A stretch of DNA of 6,058 nucleotides from Candidatus Altimarinota bacterium (GTDB lineage Bacteria > Patescibacteriota > Gracilibacteria > UM-FILTER-43-11). Shown one piece after another: positions 5,631 to 6,058 of this stretch. The notes below the pieces were generated by a model, which was given only the letters and a program-made list of their open reading frames with translations, was not told the DNA's origin and did no database searches. Both the position numbers and the translations under genes were made by a program. The stretch's first letter is position 1; each line of letters opens with the position of its first letter. Location of the stretch: NCBI GenBank assembly GCA_029934675.1, contig JAOZLT010000090.1, forward strand, positions 1-6,058, written 5' to 3'.

Positions 5631-6058
5631 GTTTCAATCCCCTTAAAATCGGGTCAAGTAGTTGAATCAACACAAAAAGTTGGAGATACTTACTTCCATA
5701 GCAATGTTTCAATCCCCTTAAAATCGGGTCAAGTAGTTGAATTTCATTATTTGAAGCAAAGGTGAAAGAGTTAAATGCGTTTCAATCCCCTTAAAATCGG
5801 GTCAAGTAGTTGAATTTTATCATAAAGGATTCACAATGGCAATAATGTAGGTTTCAATCCCCTTAAAATCGGGTCAAGTAGTTGAATCAAATTAACATTG
5901 TTATGGAACCACAAGAAGATCAGTGTTTCAATCCCCTTAAAATCGGGTCAAGTAGTTGAATGGCATACACCCATTTGATAAGAAAAGACTAAAAGGTTTC
6001 AATCCCCTTAAAATCGGGTCAAGTAGTTGAATATAGTTGTGACATGTGTTATTATATT
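5631..6058 (-). CRISPR. CRISPR array, six repeats, truncated at the right edge
   Basis: A 37-nt repeat occurs identically at 5631-5667, 5706-5742, 5779-5815, 5851-5887, 5925-5961 and 5996-6032. Spacers are 38, 36, 35, 37 and 34 nt, plus 26 nt of a sixth; all differ. On the plus strand the repeat begins GTTTCAATCCCC and ends GTAGTTGAAT. On the minus strand it ends GGGGATTGAAAC: a short CCC/GGG stem with an 8-nt loop, then the 8-nt ATTGAAAC handle left by Cas6 cleavage in many type I and III systems. The layout resembles the 37-nt GGGATTGAAAC repeats of cyanobacterial I-D/III-type loci. This orientation puts the leader to the right, outside the window, so spacers on the left would be oldest. 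The leftmost repeat is not degenerate, so this end has not decayed. No cas gene is in the window. Subtype is an inference. Confidence 0.97.

Noticed and set aside
5500..5765. Short open frames on both strands crossing the left end of the array
   Set aside because: They run through CRISPR repeats (the plus-strand frame encodes the repeat twice) and lack ribosome binding sites; they are by-products of the repeat.
5631..6058. Type V or Cas13-like array
   Set aside because: The small TCAA-GTAG-TTGA hairpin at the plus-strand repeat end, and the CCC/GGG stem followed by AAAC on the minus strand, briefly suggested these. The 8-nt ATTGAAAC handle right after the stem fits type I/III processing better, and no tracrRNA-like anti-repeat is visible.
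5668..6058. Spacers matching other parts of this window (self-targeting)
   Set aside because: By eye the longest shared stretch was about nine bases (spacer 4 and the HNH gene), well within chance.

Overview
The window is AT-rich and reads as part of a bacteriophage genome, possibly a large phage or a prophage. All supported protein genes are on the minus strand, and a CRISPR array occupies the right end and continues past it. The bacterial setting rests on AAGGA-type ribosome binding sites 5 to 7 nt before most starts and on two perfect extended -10 promoters (TGnTATAAT). The phage assignment rests mainly on the 204-residue tail-fibre tip protein, the tight packing of long structural-looking genes, and a small HNH endonuclease at the head of the operon. 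The host cannot be named from this sequence.

Layout, right to left in the direction of transcription. The CRISPR array (5631-6058, open at the right edge) has six identical 37-nt repeats, five complete spacers of 34-38 nt and one truncated spacer. Read on the minus strand, the repeat ends in GGGGATTGAAAC. This is the 8-nt crRNA handle typical of many Cas6-processed type I and type III systems, so the leader and any cas genes should lie to the right, outside the window. Between the array and the first gene is a noncoding stretch (5417-5630) with three consecutive predicted hairpins, a cluster of AT-rich palindromes spaced about 21-22 bp, and a promoter. A 112-residue orphan protein (5078-5416) follows. 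A second noncoding stretch (4819-5077) holds a hairpin around the orphan's stop codon, a perfect 21-nt pyrimidine mirror repeat, another strong hairpin and a second promoter.

The second promoter starts a compact operon: HNH endonuclease (4504-4818), an unrecognised 638-residue protein (2595-4511), a 639-residue protein with a C-terminal fibrinogen-like domain (666-2585), and a tail-fibre tip protein (39-653, GTG start). Junctions are an 8-nt overlap, a 9-nt gap and a 12-nt gap, so the genes are probably co-transcribed and translationally coupled.

The operon most plausibly makes the distal, host-contacting part of a phage tail, with two different candidate receptor-binding modules side by side. 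The main novelty is a CRISPR array with no cas gene in view next to this module. If the contig is a phage genome, the array is phage-borne and may rely on host or distant Cas proteins. If it is a bacterial chromosome, the window crosses a prophage edge at a CRISPR locus.
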